From Candidatus Kapaibacterium sp. (GTDB taxonomy: Bacteria; Bacteroidota; Ignavibacteria; Kapaibacteriales; UBA4661), in contig RDXM01000092.1 of assembly GCA_004292595.1 (NCBI GenBank), forward strand, positions 1 to 56,755: DNA of 56,755 nucleotides, written 5' to 3'. This document shows positions 15,928-24,808 of the stretch, in pieces (within the stretch, counting starts at the first letter, position 1; every line of letters starts with the position of its first letter). The notes under the pieces were generated by a model. It searched no databases. It saw only the letters and a list, made by a program, of their open reading frames with translations, and had not been told where the DNA came from. The translations under genes were made by a program, and so were the position numbers.

Positions 15928-18138
15928 TTATAATTCAATCGTGAATGGCTCATTGAGCGCGGGTGCTTGCTCGCCCAAGTGAATACCACTGGTGTTACCT
16001 GCAAGCGGCATAAAATCTGCATCCGTGAAGCCAATGAATGGCTGGTGAGCCTCCGCTGCGGCTTGCAGCACGTCGGCTTCGTCGAGTTTGAAGAAATTCA
16101 GCAAGCCTTGTAGGTTATTGGTCAATTTACCCAAACGCTGCACACTTTGGCGTATTTGCTGGATGGACGCGCCTGATTCCGCCGAAATTTTCTGCACGGT
16201 TTGAATTGTCCGCACGATATTTCCGCTCATGGAGGCTTGCTGTTCGCTTGCTGCGGCGATATTTTCTACGACTTTCGCAACATTTTCGGTGCGGTCAATG
16301 ATGCGGTGCAGCGCAGAGCCAGCGTCTTGTGTGATGCTTTGTCCGCGCTCGACGCGGTCTTTTCCCGCTTTCATGGCTTTAATCGCACTGCCTGTGTCGG
16401 ATTGAATGCGGTCAATCATAATGGTAATCTGCTTTGTGGCTTGCTGTGTGCGCTCTGCCAAAAAGCGTACTTCGTCGGCAACGACCGCAAAGCCGCGTCC
16501 TTGCTCGCCTGCGCGGGCGGCTTCGATAGCGGCGTTCAATGCGAGAAGGTTTGTTTGGTCGGCAATTCCTTCAATCACCTGCGCAATTTTCCCAATTTCC
16601 TTGCTGCTTTTGCCAAGTTCAGAAATCACGCTGGCAGAATGCGAGACCGCCTCGCCAATCACGCTCATTTCGCGTATCATTTCCTCCACAATCGTTTCGC
16701 TCTGTGCCGCATCATTGCTTGCACCAGAGGCATCGTGCGCAGCCATGACGGTTTTGCGGGAATTGTCGTGAATCGTGCTGTTTATTTCACCAACGGTCAG
16801 GGTGGCAGCCTCCATTTGGTCGGCTTGTTGGGATAATCCTTGAATAAGATGCTGCACTTGTTGTGTAATTTCAGTATTCGCTGTCGCAGTATTTTCGGCG
16901 GCATCGGCAACTTTGTCCACCATGAGGCGAATGTTGCTCACAGCAGCATTGAAGCCGTCGTAGAGCTTGCCAATGTCGTCATTGCTGGTAACAGTGAGCT
17001 TCACGGTCAGGTTTCCGTTGGAAAATTCCTCCATGCTATGCAAAATGGTTTCAACACTTGCCGACAAGCGTTGTTTTTCTTCGCTAATTTGCCGTACAGC
17101 CGCATCCACCTTCGCTTGGACGCTCGCTTTTTCCTCGCGCAATTCCGCGATATACGACTGAATATGCGTCGTCATTTGTTGAAAAGAAACTGCCAAATCT
17201 TCGATTTCATCGTTACTTTTCACGTCATCCAAGCGCACCGTGAAGTCTCCCTGAGCAACGGCGCGGGCTGCACGACGCAAGGTGTTCACGGGCTTGGTGA
17301 TAATGCGTGAGAGCAGCAGCGCGATTCCGATGCTCAAAATAATCGTTAGCACAATAGCTATGCCTGAAAACGCAAGATATGATGCGGCTTTGGAGGATTT
17401 TTCTCTCGCCATTTCTTTCAAAATCGGACGCACCGCTTTGACGTTTTCTTTGAACGTAGCACGGTTTTTTTCCACTACTTTTGCAAGCATGGAAAGCTGT
17501 TCGGACTGCAAACGACATTCCTCGACGATGCGGATAAACTCTTGCTGCGAAGCGGGGTCTGGGCTGACAAGTCGTGCTTTTGTTTCGACAAAATTCAGCG
17601 TTGCATCAAATTCCTTTTGCGCTTTTTGGATTTTCCGTCCCATAAATGCTGCTTCTGCATATTCGCGGAGCTTGCTACGGCAGAGCTGCATCGTAAAAAA
17701 AAGCTCGTCGGCTTCTGCGCCAGAAGTGAGTTTTTCTGCGGCTTTCAGACGGGAATTGACCTCGCCTAAAATTCCCAGCGTGTCGTTTAAGCCAATGGTG
17801 CGCGAAAGAAATACCGTAGAATCGAAACTTTGTTTGTAGTTTGCAAGCACGATATTAAGCCGCTCGGCAGTTGGTTCGTCACGAAATAAGCGCACTAATG
17901 AATCGCACGCAGCGACGGCAGAATCAACGCGCAAGGCGTATTTCGTTTGGCGAAAGGTAACAAAATCCAAGTCGCTTTGGCGCGATTGTAAAAAGCTAAT
18001 TTCAATCAATCGCACATTCTCGCGCTCGTCCAACGCGCGGTTGGAAAGCAGCGCAAACCCGCTCAGAAGCATAGTAAACAATAGCAACACGCCCGCCATT
18101 CCAAGAAGTTTGCGTGAAAGTGTCCAGCGAAATTTCAT
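15928..18138 (-). CDS. Methyl-accepting chemotaxis protein
   Basis: About 736 residues. A cytoplasmic N-terminus, TM1 ([21 protein letters not shown]), a periplasmic helical sensor of some 230 residues resembling a four-helix bundle with several Cys, TM2 ([21 protein letters not shown]), and a HAMP domain ([20 protein letters not shown]) come first. A second HAMP-like stretch and the long signalling coiled coil follow, with the hairpin tip [20 protein letters not shown]. The tip is the CheA/CheW binding site. ATG 18138 ([10 protein letters not shown]) is preferred to a GTG at 18201. It is 11 kb from the che cluster and is the only receptor in the window. The ligand is unknown. Confidence 0.93.
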   Translation of the reverse strand: MKFRWTLSRKLLGMAGVLLLFTMLLSGFALLSNRALDERENVRLIEISFLQSRQSDLDFVTFRQTKYALRVDSAVAACDSLVRLFRDEPTAERLNIVLANYKQSFDSTVFLSRTIGLNDTLGILGEVNSRLKAAEKLTSGAEADELFFTMQLCRSKLREYAEAAFMGRKIQKAQKEFDATLNFVETKARLVSPDPASQQEFIRIVEECRLQSEQLSMLAKVVEKNRATFKENVKAVRPILKEMAREKSSKAASYLAFSGIAIVLTIILSIGIALLLSRIITKPVNTLRRAARAVAQGDFTVRLDDVKSNDEIEDLAVSFQQMTTHIQSYIAELREEKASVQAKVDAAVRQISEEKQRLSASVETILHSMEEFSNGNLTVKLTVTSNDDIGKLYDGFNAAVSNIRLMVDKVADAAENTATANTEITQQVQHLIQGLSQQADQMEAATLTVGEINSTIHDNSRKTVMAAHDASGASNDAAQSETIVEEMIREMSVIGEAVSHSASVISELGKSSKEIGKIAQVIEGIADQTNLLALNAAIEAARAGEQGRGFAVVADEVRFLAERTQQATKQITIMIDRIQSDTGSAIKAMKAGKDRVERGQSITQDAGSALHRIIDRTENVAKVVENIAAASEQQASMSGNIVRTIQTVQKISAESGASIQQIRQSVQRLGKLTNNLQGLLNFFKLDEADVLQAAAEAHQPFIGFTDADFMPLAGNTSGIHLGEQAPALNEPFTIEL

Positions 18139-18283
18139 AAAATTGCCCCGAAAACGTCGGTAAGGAAAATCGTAATAACTCAAGTATTCATTTCTTTTCA
18201 CCCTACGGCAAATTACGATGAAAACATCTCAATTTCAAGCATTTATGCGCATCATTGGTCAATTACCTTTCAAGGATTTTTTT

Positions 18284-18991
18284 ATGCGAAAAGACCTGAT
18301 ACAATGCGGCGTTGGCGCACTTCTCGTGAGTCTGTTTTTGTGCGGAGTCTGCGAAAACACGTTTGCGCAAACCGCGCCACATCACTTGGATTCGCTGCAT
18401 TCCACGCGCCTTTCCATCAATAAAACCGCAATGCTGACGCTCGGCGCGTGGGCGGTCGGGAATATGGCACTCAACGGTGCGCTCATGCTGCAATCCTCAC
18501 AAAACCTTGCTTCGGGAAATGAAGCTGCCAAAGTGCCGTTTTATTTTCAGCAAATGAATGTGTTCTGGAATGTAATAAATCTTGGCTTGGCAGCAGGTGG
18601 ATACTGGGGTTCGCTCTCCGAGCCTGCTCGTGCGGTCTCGCTTGTGGACGCGCTCGAAAAACAGGCTTCGATTGAGCGCATTTTGCTTTTTAATGCTGGA
18701 CTCGACTGCGCCTATCTCGCTGCCGCCGCATGGATGCTGGAACGCAGCAAAACCGACCCAGAGCGGCAAGGCTTATGGCAAGGCTACGGGCAATCACTTC
18801 TGCTGCAAGGCGCATTCTTGCTGGTCTTTGACGTTGCCGTTTTTGCGATTCAGCATACTGCGACCGAGCCGCTTGTGCGGAAAGTGCTGGAGAGTGTGCA
18901 GCTTGCACCCGTGAGTGTTGGTGCGGCTTCGGGGACAAATCAAGGAGTGCAGACAGGATTTCAGTTCGGTGTGCGCGTGAAAATTGAGTAA
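18284..18991 (+). CDS. DUF6992-type membrane protein
   Basis: About 235 residues. A signal peptide (GALLVSLFLCGVCENTFAQ) is followed by four or so hydrophobic helices with soluble segments, including TLGAWAVGNMALNGALML, NVFWNVINLGLAAGGYW and GQSLLLQGAFLLVFDVAVFAI. This pattern matches DUF6992 proteins of Bacteroidetes, which have no assigned role. The start at 18284 follows AAGGATTTTTTT; an upstream ATG at 18218 is also possible. It is divergent from the chemoreceptor with a short shared promoter region. Confidence 0.65.
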   Translation: MRKDLIQCGVGALLVSLFLCGVCENTFAQTAPHHLDSLHSTRLSINKTAMLTLGAWAVGNMALNGALMLQSSQNLASGNEAAKVPFYFQQMNVFWNVINLGLAAGGYWGSLSEPARAVSLVDALEKQASIERILLFNAGLDCAYLAAAAWMLERSKTDPERQGLWQGYGQSLLLQGAFLLVFDVAVFAIQHTATEPLVRKVLESVQLAPVSVGAASGTNQGVQTGFQFGVRVKIE

Positions 18992-19050
18992 ATGTAGCAA
19001 ATAATTGAGCAGATAATTCCAATTCCACCACGCACCCAAAAAGGCAGATT

Positions 19051-19827
19051 ATGTGCGGTCGCTACACCATGTTCATGAAACCAGAGGAGATAAAACGCCG
19101 CTTCAAAGCGCAGATGTCTCCCGACGTTCTGGAAAAACTCCGCCAGCCCAGATATAATCTTGCTCCCACGCAAGATATTCCCACCATTACGAAAAGCCTG
19201 AGCGCGAGTGCTGATAACGCAAGCACTGATGCGGCACTGACGCAGGAATGTACGATGATGCGCTGGGGGCTGATTCCATCGTGGGCGAACGATGCGAGTA
19301 TTGGTGCAAAACTCATCAATGCTCGTGCGGAAACGTTATTGGAAAAACCTTCCTTCCGAAATGCCGTGCGGTCGCGTCGTTGCTTGATTCTGGCAAATGG
19401 CTTTTACGAATGGCACGCTCTCTCGCCCAAGCACAAACAGCCAATGTACGTGCGTCTGCGCTCGAACGCGCCCTTCGCGCTTGCGGGACTTTGGGACGAC
19501 TGGAACAATCCTGAAACACAAGCAACCGTGCGCTCGTGCAGCATTATCACCACAACGCCGAATGCTGTTTTGGCGCAATTTCATCACCGCATGGCGGTTA
19601 TTCTTTCGCCCAACGACGAAGCCGCGTGGCTAGACGAATCCTTGCCAATCGCAGATGTGATGCGGCTTTTGCACCCTTATCCCGCAGAGGAAATGGAGGC
19701 TTTTCCTGTGTCCGAGCGCGTGAATAGCTTCCGCGATGACGACGCGGGCTTGATTGAAAAAGTTGAGCCGCTTCGGTTCGATACCCCGAAAATACATCCA
19801 GCAGACGCGCAGCAAAGCCTTTTTTGA
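19051..19827 (+). CDS. SRAP-domain protein (HMCES/YedK family)
   Basis: 258 residues, full length. The second residue is the catalytic Cys of MCGRYTMF, which forms a thiazolidine crosslink with abasic sites in single-stranded DNA and shields them. The other family motifs are present: YNLAPTQDIP, MRWGLIPSWA, INARAETLLEKPSF, CLILANGFYEWH and FHHRMAVILSP. It acts in the cytoplasm at replication forks. No SOS box was recognised upstream. Three DnaA-box-like sequences follow the gene. Confidence 0.95.
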   Translation: MCGRYTMFMKPEEIKRRFKAQMSPDVLEKLRQPRYNLAPTQDIPTITKSLSASADNASTDAALTQECTMMRWGLIPSWANDASIGAKLINARAETLLEKPSFRNAVRSRRCLILANGFYEWHALSPKHKQPMYVRLRSNAPFALAGLWDDWNNPETQATVRSCSIITTTPNAVLAQFHHRMAVILSPNDEAAWLDESLPIADVMRLLHPYPAEEMEAFPVSERVNSFRDDDAGLIEKVEPLRFDTPKIHPADAQQSLF

Positions 19828-19859
19828 ACGGAACTCACGCACGGAAAAAAACGACAAAT

Positions 19860-19910
19860 TGTGGAAAACTCTGTGGAAAACAAGAGTAATTCACAATAAA
19901 ATGTGGAAAA
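19860..19910. other. Three DnaA-box-like TGTGGAAAA sequences between convergent genes
   Basis: TGTGGAAAA occurs at 19860-19868, 19872-19880 and 19902-19910. The reverse complement fits TTWTNCACA. The first two are again 12 bp apart, like the coding array at 3906-4010. They sit in the 88-base gap between the SRAP gene and rpiB. Confidence 0.55.
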
Positions 19911-19915
19911 CCGTG

Positions 19916-20356
19916 TTATCGCCCCGTCAAATCATGGATTTTCTGCACCCGCCCCGCATGGCGACCGCCTTCAAAGGGCGTTTCTAAAAAGGTGCGCACA
20001 ATGGCTTTTGCTGCGTCGAAGGAAACAAGCCGCTCACCGACCGTTACGACGTTTGCGTTGTTGTGCTGCCGCGCAAGGCTCGCCATTTCTTCGGTGAGGC
20101 AGTTTGCCGCTCGCACCCCGCTTACTTTGTTTGCCGTTATCGAAACACCAATCCCGCTTCCGCAGACTAACACCCCAAACTCCGCATCATTGCTTGCTAC
20201 TTCGCGGGCGACGGTTGCCGCGAAATCGGGATAATCAACCGAATCCAGCGAGTGCGTTCCTACGTCGTGAACGTCGTGGTGTAAATCAGTCAAATACTGC
20301 TTCAGTTCTTGCTTGTAGCGAAATCCTGCGTGGTCTGAGCCGAGAGAAATTTTCAT
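19916..20356 (-). CDS. rpiB: Ribose-5-phosphate isomerase B
   Basis: 146 residues. It interconverts ribose-5-phosphate and ribulose-5-phosphate in the pentose phosphate pathway. It has the RpiB/LacAB core: MKISLGSDHAGFRYKQ, GVLVCGSGIGVSITANKVSGVRAA (active-site Cys and phosphate loop) and ARQHNNANVVTVGERLV. ATG 20356 gives the canonical start. It is followed on the minus strand by the DnaA-like boxes. Confidence 0.95.
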   Translation of the reverse strand: MKISLGSDHAGFRYKQELKQYLTDLHHDVHDVGTHSLDSVDYPDFAATVAREVASNDAEFGVLVCGSGIGVSITANKVSGVRAANCLTEEMASLARQHNNANVVTVGERLVSFDAAKAIVRTFLETPFEGGRHAGRVQKIHDLTGR

Positions 20357-20420
20357 GGTGTGGTTGGTTTTGAAAATGGAAATTGTTCAAATCTTTCCGT
20401 GCGAGAGCCTTTCCGTGAAA

Positions 20421-20452
20421 CCCGTTCTACCGTTCAGAAACGGTAGGACGGG
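20421..20452. repeat. REP-like hairpin (family B), copy 2
   Basis: CCCGTTCTACCGT (20421-20433) pairs with ACGGTAGGACGGG (20440-20452) around a TCAGAA loop and is followed by AAGAG. It is the same element as 15885-15917 and again follows a minus-strand gene (ftsW). Confidence 0.8.
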
Positions 20453-20462
20453 AAGAGCGAGA

Positions 20463-20497
20463 TTTTCAGCCTTCATATTTCAGCCCTCATCCTTTTC
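20463..20497. repeat. Intergenic repeat (family A), inverted copy
   Basis: CAGCCTTCATATTTCAGCCC followed by TCATCCTTTTC directly abuts the ftsW stop. It matches 14516-14546 almost base for base and is inverted relative to 21660-21702. Confidence 0.65.
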
Positions 20498-21655
20498 TTA
20501 CGGCTTCGTCGCTTGCGAAGAGATATTCAGCAGTATGCCGAGTGCGGCAGCCGAGAAAAGAATCGCCGTGCCGCCGTAGGAAATAAAGGGAAGTGGCAAA
20601 CCTGTTGTTGGCAGAAGCCCTGTTGTTACGCCCATACTGATAAGCGCGTAGAGCGCGAAGACAGTCGTGATGCCGCCTGCAAGGAAGCGTCCGAAATCGT
20701 CGGGCGCAGTGCGGGCGGTGATGTAGCCGCGCCAAAGAATAATCGCAAACGCGAAAATAATTGCCACAACGCCGACAAAACCGTATTCTTCGCCGATAAT
20801 GGAGAAAATAAAATCGCCGTAGGATTCTGGCAAAAACCAATCCCGTTGCCGACTTTGACCAGGTCCCAGCCCAAACACGCCGCCATTGCCAAAAGCGAGA
20901 ATTGCTTGATACAATTGATAATTTTTGGGCGAAATGGATTCCACGTGAATAATCGAAGAAAGCTGTTCCCAAAATACGTCCAAACGCTTCATGCGATACG
21001 GCGCAGAAACCGCATATGCGCCGCCTCCCAAGATACCTGCGGCAAACATCGCAAGCAAATATCCCACGTGCGCATTGCCGATAAACACCAAAATAATTCC
21101 CGAAAGAAAAACAACGGCGGCAGTAGAGAAATTCGGCTGCGCAGCGATAAACGCGGCGACAATCAGAATCCAAAACATCATCGGCAGAAAAGCGCGTTGG
21201 AAGTCCTTGATGTAGGCGTTCTTCTCCGCCAGCATCCGCGACAAATGCAGCACGAGCGCGAATTTTGCTAATTCCGACGGCTGAAAACTGAGCGGTCCGT
21301 AGCCTAGCCACCGCTTCGCGCCTTTGATTGTCGTTCCTGCAACCAGCACAAACGCAAGGCAGACGAGCGCGAAAATCATCAGCGTTTTGCTGTGTTTTTG
21401 CAGCCAATGGTAATCAATTTTCGCAAAGACGATAATCACGCAAAAGGAAAGCAGAACATTGAACAGATGTCGCGTGAAGAGGCGTTCGGGCGAACCAAAT
21501 TTTATATCCGCAAAATACGCACTCGCGCTGTACACAAACGCCACGCTGAAAAGCATCAGCGCAGAAACCGATAAAAACAAGAGCCAGTCGATGTGCGTCC
21601 GCTTCAAAGCAGTGTGCTTGAGCGTTGCGACGAATGTTTGTGCGGCAGAGGGCAT
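20498..21655 (-). CDS. ftsW: SEDS-family peptidoglycan glycosyltransferase FtsW
   Basis: About 385 residues and ten predicted membrane helices. It polymerises lipid II during division together with a class B PBP. Family marks are IDYHWLQKHSKTLMIFAL, KGAKRWLGYGPLSFQPSELAKFALVLHL (the conserved R-W-L...QPSE loop), SYGDFIFSIIGEEYGFVG and GLLPTTGLPLPFISYGGTA. The last motif is between FtsW and RodA usage, but the Bacteroidetes FtsW pattern fits best. ATG 21655 (MPSAAQTF) is preferred; the GTG at 21724 would translate a dispersed repeat. No mur or pbp genes are beside it. Confidence 0.88.
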   Translation of the reverse strand: MPSAAQTFVATLKHTALKRTHIDWLLFLSVSALMLFSVAFVYSASAYFADIKFGSPERLFTRHLFNVLLSFCVIIVFAKIDYHWLQKHSKTLMIFALVCLAFVLVAGTTIKGAKRWLGYGPLSFQPSELAKFALVLHLSRMLAEKNAYIKDFQRAFLPMMFWILIVAAFIAAQPNFSTAAVVFLSGIILVFIGNAHVGYLLAMFAAGILGGGAYAVSAPYRMKRLDVFWEQLSSIIHVESISPKNYQLYQAILAFGNGGVFGLGPGQSRQRDWFLPESYGDFIFSIIGEEYGFVGVVAIIFAFAIILWRGYITARTAPDDFGRFLAGGITTVFALYALISMGVTTGLLPTTGLPLPFISYGGTAILFSAAALGILLNISSQATKP

Positions 21656-21659
21656 AGAA

Positions 21660-21702
21660 GGAAAGGATGAAATTTGAGGGCTGAGGGATGAAGGCTGAAT
21701 GG
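21660..21702. repeat. Intergenic repeat (family A), upstream of ftsW
   Basis: AAGGATGAAATTTGAGGGCT continuing to GAGGGATGAAGGCTGAATGG. It resembles 9598-9640 and, inverted, 20463-20497, so ftsW is bracketed by copies of one repeat in opposite orientation. Confidence 0.6.
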
Positions 21703-21736
21703 TTCGTGTGCCGCTTTTAGACACGCTTGTAGGCGT

Positions 21737-22114
21737 TTAGCATTCAATCTGTGTGCGGAGTTTAATTTCCTCCAAAACACTGCTTACTTTCAAGCATTCA
21801 ACAAAATCGCCATCATAGACCATCGCTTTTCCAGCGTTGTGGACTTCGAGCGTGAGCGTTTCCGCCTTGTCGTAGGCGCAGCCCGTCGCTTTGATAATTT
21901 GCTCAATCACTTCCTCGAAGGTGTGCCATTCATCGTTGAAAAGAATGACGCGGCTGGTGAGTTGCGTCATAACATCGTCTTCGAGTTCGGGCGAATCGTA
22001 CACGCCTGGCATAGCAACGGCACTTGTAAACGTCGCGGGTGCGATTGCCTGAACGCCGCACAGAAACAAGGGTTTGGGCAATGTGTTTTCGGGGAATACT
22101 GCAAAGTTTGACAT
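21737..22114 (-). CDS. clpS: ClpS adaptor protein
   Basis: 125 residues. ClpS binds N-degron substrates and the N-domain of ClpA/ClpC for delivery to ClpP. The core is recognisable: SRVILFNDEWHTFEEVIEQI, AETLTLEVHNAGKAMVYDG and ECLKVSSVLEEIKL. The N-terminal 45 residues are longer than usual and rich in hydrophobic and acidic residues; internal Met codons (MPGVYDS, MTQLT) could be the true start. No clpA is adjacent. ATG 22114 is the longest reading. Confidence 0.9.
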   Translation of the reverse strand: MSNFAVFPENTLPKPLFLCGVQAIAPATFTSAVAMPGVYDSPELEDDVMTQLTSRVILFNDEWHTFEEVIEQIIKATGCAYDKAETLTLEVHNAGKAMVYDGDFVECLKVSSVLEEIKLRTQIEC

Positions 22115-22211
22115 AGTTCAATACTTCAAAAATTCGGTGAATGCGAGATGTTGGGGAAGCGTGTCGGAAAACACTGAGACGCAAATTTACAAAATTACCG
22201 CCTAAAAACAG

Positions 22212-22252
22212 CACAGACAGAAGCGTCTCTCAGCGAGATACTTCTGTCTGTG
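22212..22252. repeat. Hairpin related to the 78-bp repeat arms
   Basis: CACAGACAGAAG (22212-22223) pairs with CTTCTGTCTGTG (22241-22252), and inner bases extend the stem through GTCTCT/AGAT. The CACAGACA...TGTCTGTG ends are the same as in the 78-bp element that starts 50 bases downstream. Confidence 0.75.
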
Positions 22253-22301
22253 GCTTGGATTGTTTTCAACTCTTTGGGAGCGCATGACAAAATCTTTTCA
22301 T

Positions 22302-22379
22302 AGTGGCACAGACATTCTTGTCTGTGAGAGTTGGTGAAGGATGTAGGCAGGAAACACAGACAAGAATGTCTGTGCCACT
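22302..22379. repeat. 78-bp double-hairpin repeat (family C), copy 1
   Basis: Left arm AGTGGCACAGACATTCTTGT..., right arm its inverted copy ending in TGTGCCACT, with a variable centre. Each arm is itself a perfect 8-bp hairpin, CACAGACATTCTTGTCTGTG. It lies in the clpS to GH57 gap; both genes are on the minus strand. Confidence 0.92.
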
Positions 22380-22428
22380 GAAGCCTGATTAAACCTTCGT
22401 TAAAAAGATTTTATCGTCAATTCTACCA

Positions 22429-24336
22429 TTACTTTTTCGCACTAGCTTTCTTCGCTGGCGCAGCTTTTGGCGCAGCCTTGCTCGCCGCTTTTTTCGGTGC
22501 TTTTTCTGAAACCGAGACAGAGTCTTCGCTCACCGTTTTCGCGCTTGCCGCTTCAGTGGTTGCTTTTTTCTTGGGTTTCGCACTGGGAACGTAGTCCACG
22601 TGCGGTGCAAGCGGGTCGTTCCACCATTCTAAGCGGAGTTCAGGGAAAATGCTGTTACGAGCTTCAGCTTGCTCCAAGTATTCGTCGTCTTCTTTGGAGA
22701 TTTTTTTTGTTGCGGCGTAGGTTTCCGCGAGTTCGCAGAACCGCTTGCAATCTGCGTAGTGGTAGGTGAAGCGCATTTCTGCGTAATCCCGCGCCGACCA
22801 CGTTGTGATGAGGAATTGCCAATCCGACGACTGAAGCAAGAGCAACTCACGCATTGCTTGCGTACAGATGCGGCGCATGGTTTCGTCCATTTCGTAGGGC
22901 GAATGCGTTGCCATGAGGCGGTCGAAGCGTTCTTCTGCTTCGTAGAGCATTACCCATGTCCATTTTGTGCCGTCGTTCATCCAAACGTTGTGATGACCAT
23001 TTTCGCCCCATGAGCCTTCGGGCATAGAGACCACCTCGTGTGGCTTGATGTGGTCGAGCTGCTCCGATGCCGTTACCGCGTTTACATATGGCGAGTGGTG
23101 CAAGCCTTTCAAGAGAGCCTTGATAAAGAGCGGTCCCTCGAACCACCAGTGTCCGAAAAGCTCGGTATCAAAGGGCAGACAGAGCGTACCTTCTTTGCCC
23201 GTTTGGGATTTGTAATGCCCCAGCGCACCTTCAATGCAATAGACAAAGTGATGGACTTGATTGCCAATTTTCCCTAAAATCCAATCGGGATTGTAGGGCT
23301 GCTTGTATTGCATATCAGCTTTGGTGTCCGTTACGCGCCAGTAACGAAGCCCTGATGGCATTTTCTTTTTGTGGAAATCCATGTAATCGGGTTCGCCTGG
23401 ATAGCCCGCTTCCGCGCTCCAAACCTGCATTGCAATGTTTTGATGACGCGGAAACGCAACTGCTGTTTTTTGATTGTGAATATCGCCGTGCGAACTCACA
23501 TTGTAGAGACTAAGCGGGGTTTTGTCGAAATTCCAAGGGAAATGCGTGTATTCGGCGGAATAGGCTGAAATCATGCGTTGCCCCTTCTCCGTGTCAATCA
23601 AGACCCCAAGCGGCTTCGCGCCTTTGTTCAATTGCTCATCCACCACGAAGTAGTCAATTCCCTGCTCCTTCACGTAATTTTCCACGCCATAGCGATAGGT
23701 TGGCGTTTGGTGGAGCGGCGTTTCCAAGTAGGTGCGCCAGTCGAAGCCCGGACGGTATGCGCACTCTGGAAGCCACGTCCCACGCGGTGCGCGACCGAAA
23801 TACTTGATATAATTTTCTTTCGCTACTTTCATCTGCACACGAATACTTTTGTCCATGCCCAAAAGCGCGAAGTAACCGTGCGTCGCGCCGCATGTCATTA
23901 CTTCAATCATGCCAGCATCTTGCAATGCCTTGAAGCCGCTAATGACGGACTTGTTGTATTTGTGCAAATACTCCTCGCGGCGCGTTGCGTACCACGATTC
24001 CCAAAACTTCGCCATCGGAGCCATGTAGCCTTCATGCTGGCTGTGGATGAATTCATTGTAATCCGCTTGCGCCCCCAAAATTTTATCTTCGCAGTATTTC
24101 ACAAACACCGCTTCAAAATCGGGATGCTCCATTTGCTCGCACAAAACGGGCGAAATATCAAACGTAATTTTCGACGTTGAACCTTCTTCGCGCAATTCGT
24201 TCAGTACGTTCAAAAGCGGAATGTAGCACTCCGCAACGGCTTCGCAAAGCCAGTCCGAGCCGTGGGGCCAAGCACCATGATGCAACACCCACGGCAAGTG
24301 TGTATGCAAGGTCAAAACAACATTTCCGTTATGCAC
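22429..24336 (-). CDS. GH57 alpha-glucan branching enzyme (DUF1957-type) with lysine/alanine tail
   Basis: 635 residues. GH57 enzymes of this group form alpha-1,6 branches in glycogen or act as amylases. The start MHNGNVVLTLHTHLPWVL carries the family HTHLPW motif, the nucleophile Glu is in TWLPECAYRP (191), and the acid/base Asp is in FDTELFGHWWFEG (390). The C-terminal about 45 residues (PKKKATTEAASAK ... KAAPAKKASAKK) are low-complexity, basic, and resemble histone H1-like or nucleoid-protein tails; they are not part of the catalytic fold. No glgA or glgC is near. Confidence 0.9.
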   Translation of the reverse strand: MHNGNVVLTLHTHLPWVLHHGAWPHGSDWLCEAVAECYIPLLNVLNELREEGSTSKITFDISPVLCEQMEHPDFEAVFVKYCEDKILGAQADYNEFIHSQHEGYMAPMAKFWESWYATRREEYLHKYNKSVISGFKALQDAGMIEVMTCGATHGYFALLGMDKSIRVQMKVAKENYIKYFGRAPRGTWLPECAYRPGFDWRTYLETPLHQTPTYRYGVENYVKEQGIDYFVVDEQLNKGAKPLGVLIDTEKGQRMISAYSAEYTHFPWNFDKTPLSLYNVSSHGDIHNQKTAVAFPRHQNIAMQVWSAEAGYPGEPDYMDFHKKKMPSGLRYWRVTDTKADMQYKQPYNPDWILGKIGNQVHHFVYCIEGALGHYKSQTGKEGTLCLPFDTELFGHWWFEGPLFIKALLKGLHHSPYVNAVTASEQLDHIKPHEVVSMPEGSWGENGHHNVWMNDGTKWTWVMLYEAEERFDRLMATHSPYEMDETMRRICTQAMRELLLLQSSDWQFLITTWSARDYAEMRFTYHYADCKRFCELAETYAATKKISKEDDEYLEQAEARNSIFPELRLEWWNDPLAPHVDYVPSAKPKKKATTEAASAKTVSEDSVSVSEKAPKKAASKAAPKAAPAKKASAKK

Positions 24337-24379
24337 AATCGTATCTCCTGAAACATGAAAACAAAAAAATTAAGATGAA

Positions 24380-24475
24380 GGCAAAAGGATAAGGGATAAA
24401 GGATAAAGGCTGGATTGCAGTTCTCGTTGAGCAGAATCTTTATCCCTTTGCCCTTATCCTTCGTCCTTTGACTTA
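24380..24475. repeat. GGATAAAGGATAAGGG repeat (family D), inverted pair
   Basis: AAAGGATAAGGGATAAAGGA (about 24383) faces TTTATCCCTTTGCCCTTATC (about 24441). Together they could fold into a long purine/pyrimidine stem between the DUF3467 stop and the GH57 start. A single copy recurs at 29679-29712. Confidence 0.6.
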
Positions 24476-24808
24476 GTGAAACTGCGCTCCTGAGTTGCCG
24501 CTCACAGGGAAACCGCCTGCTTGGGGCATGAGTTGTCCATCAATGTTGATTTCTCCGTATTGCGCTTCGTAGCGCGTGATGTTGTCGTGCAGCGCGTGGA
24601 GGAGGAGCTTGGAGTGTTGCGGTGTCATCACGATACGCGCATGAACACGTGCTTTCGGGACTCCAGGCAAAAGGCGCGTAAAATCAACAACAAATTCTGC
24701 TGGAGAATGGGAAATAATTGCAAGATTAGAATAAATGCCCTCTGCTTCTTTTTCGCCGAGTTCAATGTTAATGTTCATCGGCTGTTGGGCTTGGTTCAAG
24801 TCGTTCAT
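24473..24808 (-). CDS. DUF3467 protein
   Basis: 111 residues. The sequence IELGEKEAEGIYSNLAIISH, EFVVDFTRLLPGVPKARVHA and RIVMTPQHSKLLLHALHDNI is typical DUF3467, a small family widespread in Bacteroidetes/Chlorobi and unrelated phyla, of unknown function. There is no signal peptide or membrane segment. ATG 24808 (MNDLNQAQQPMNINIEL) gives the usual family length; the longer reading to 24886 would start with unrelated sequence. The gene is divergent from the TPR lipoprotein. Confidence 0.85.
   Translation of the reverse strand: MNDLNQAQQPMNINIELGEKEAEGIYSNLAIISHSPAEFVVDFTRLLPGVPKARVHARIVMTPQHSKLLLHALHDNITRYEAQYGEINIDGQLMPQAGGFPVSGNSGAQFH

Noticed and set aside
20487-21407. 306-residue minus-strand ORF overlapping ftsW
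   Set aside because: Frame-shifted shadow of ftsW, rich in Arg and Cys, with no domain.
22302-22320. TGGCAC in the family C arm resembles a sigma-54 -24 element
   Set aside because: The -12 part (TTGCA/T) is not present at the right spacing; only the GGCAC half matches.
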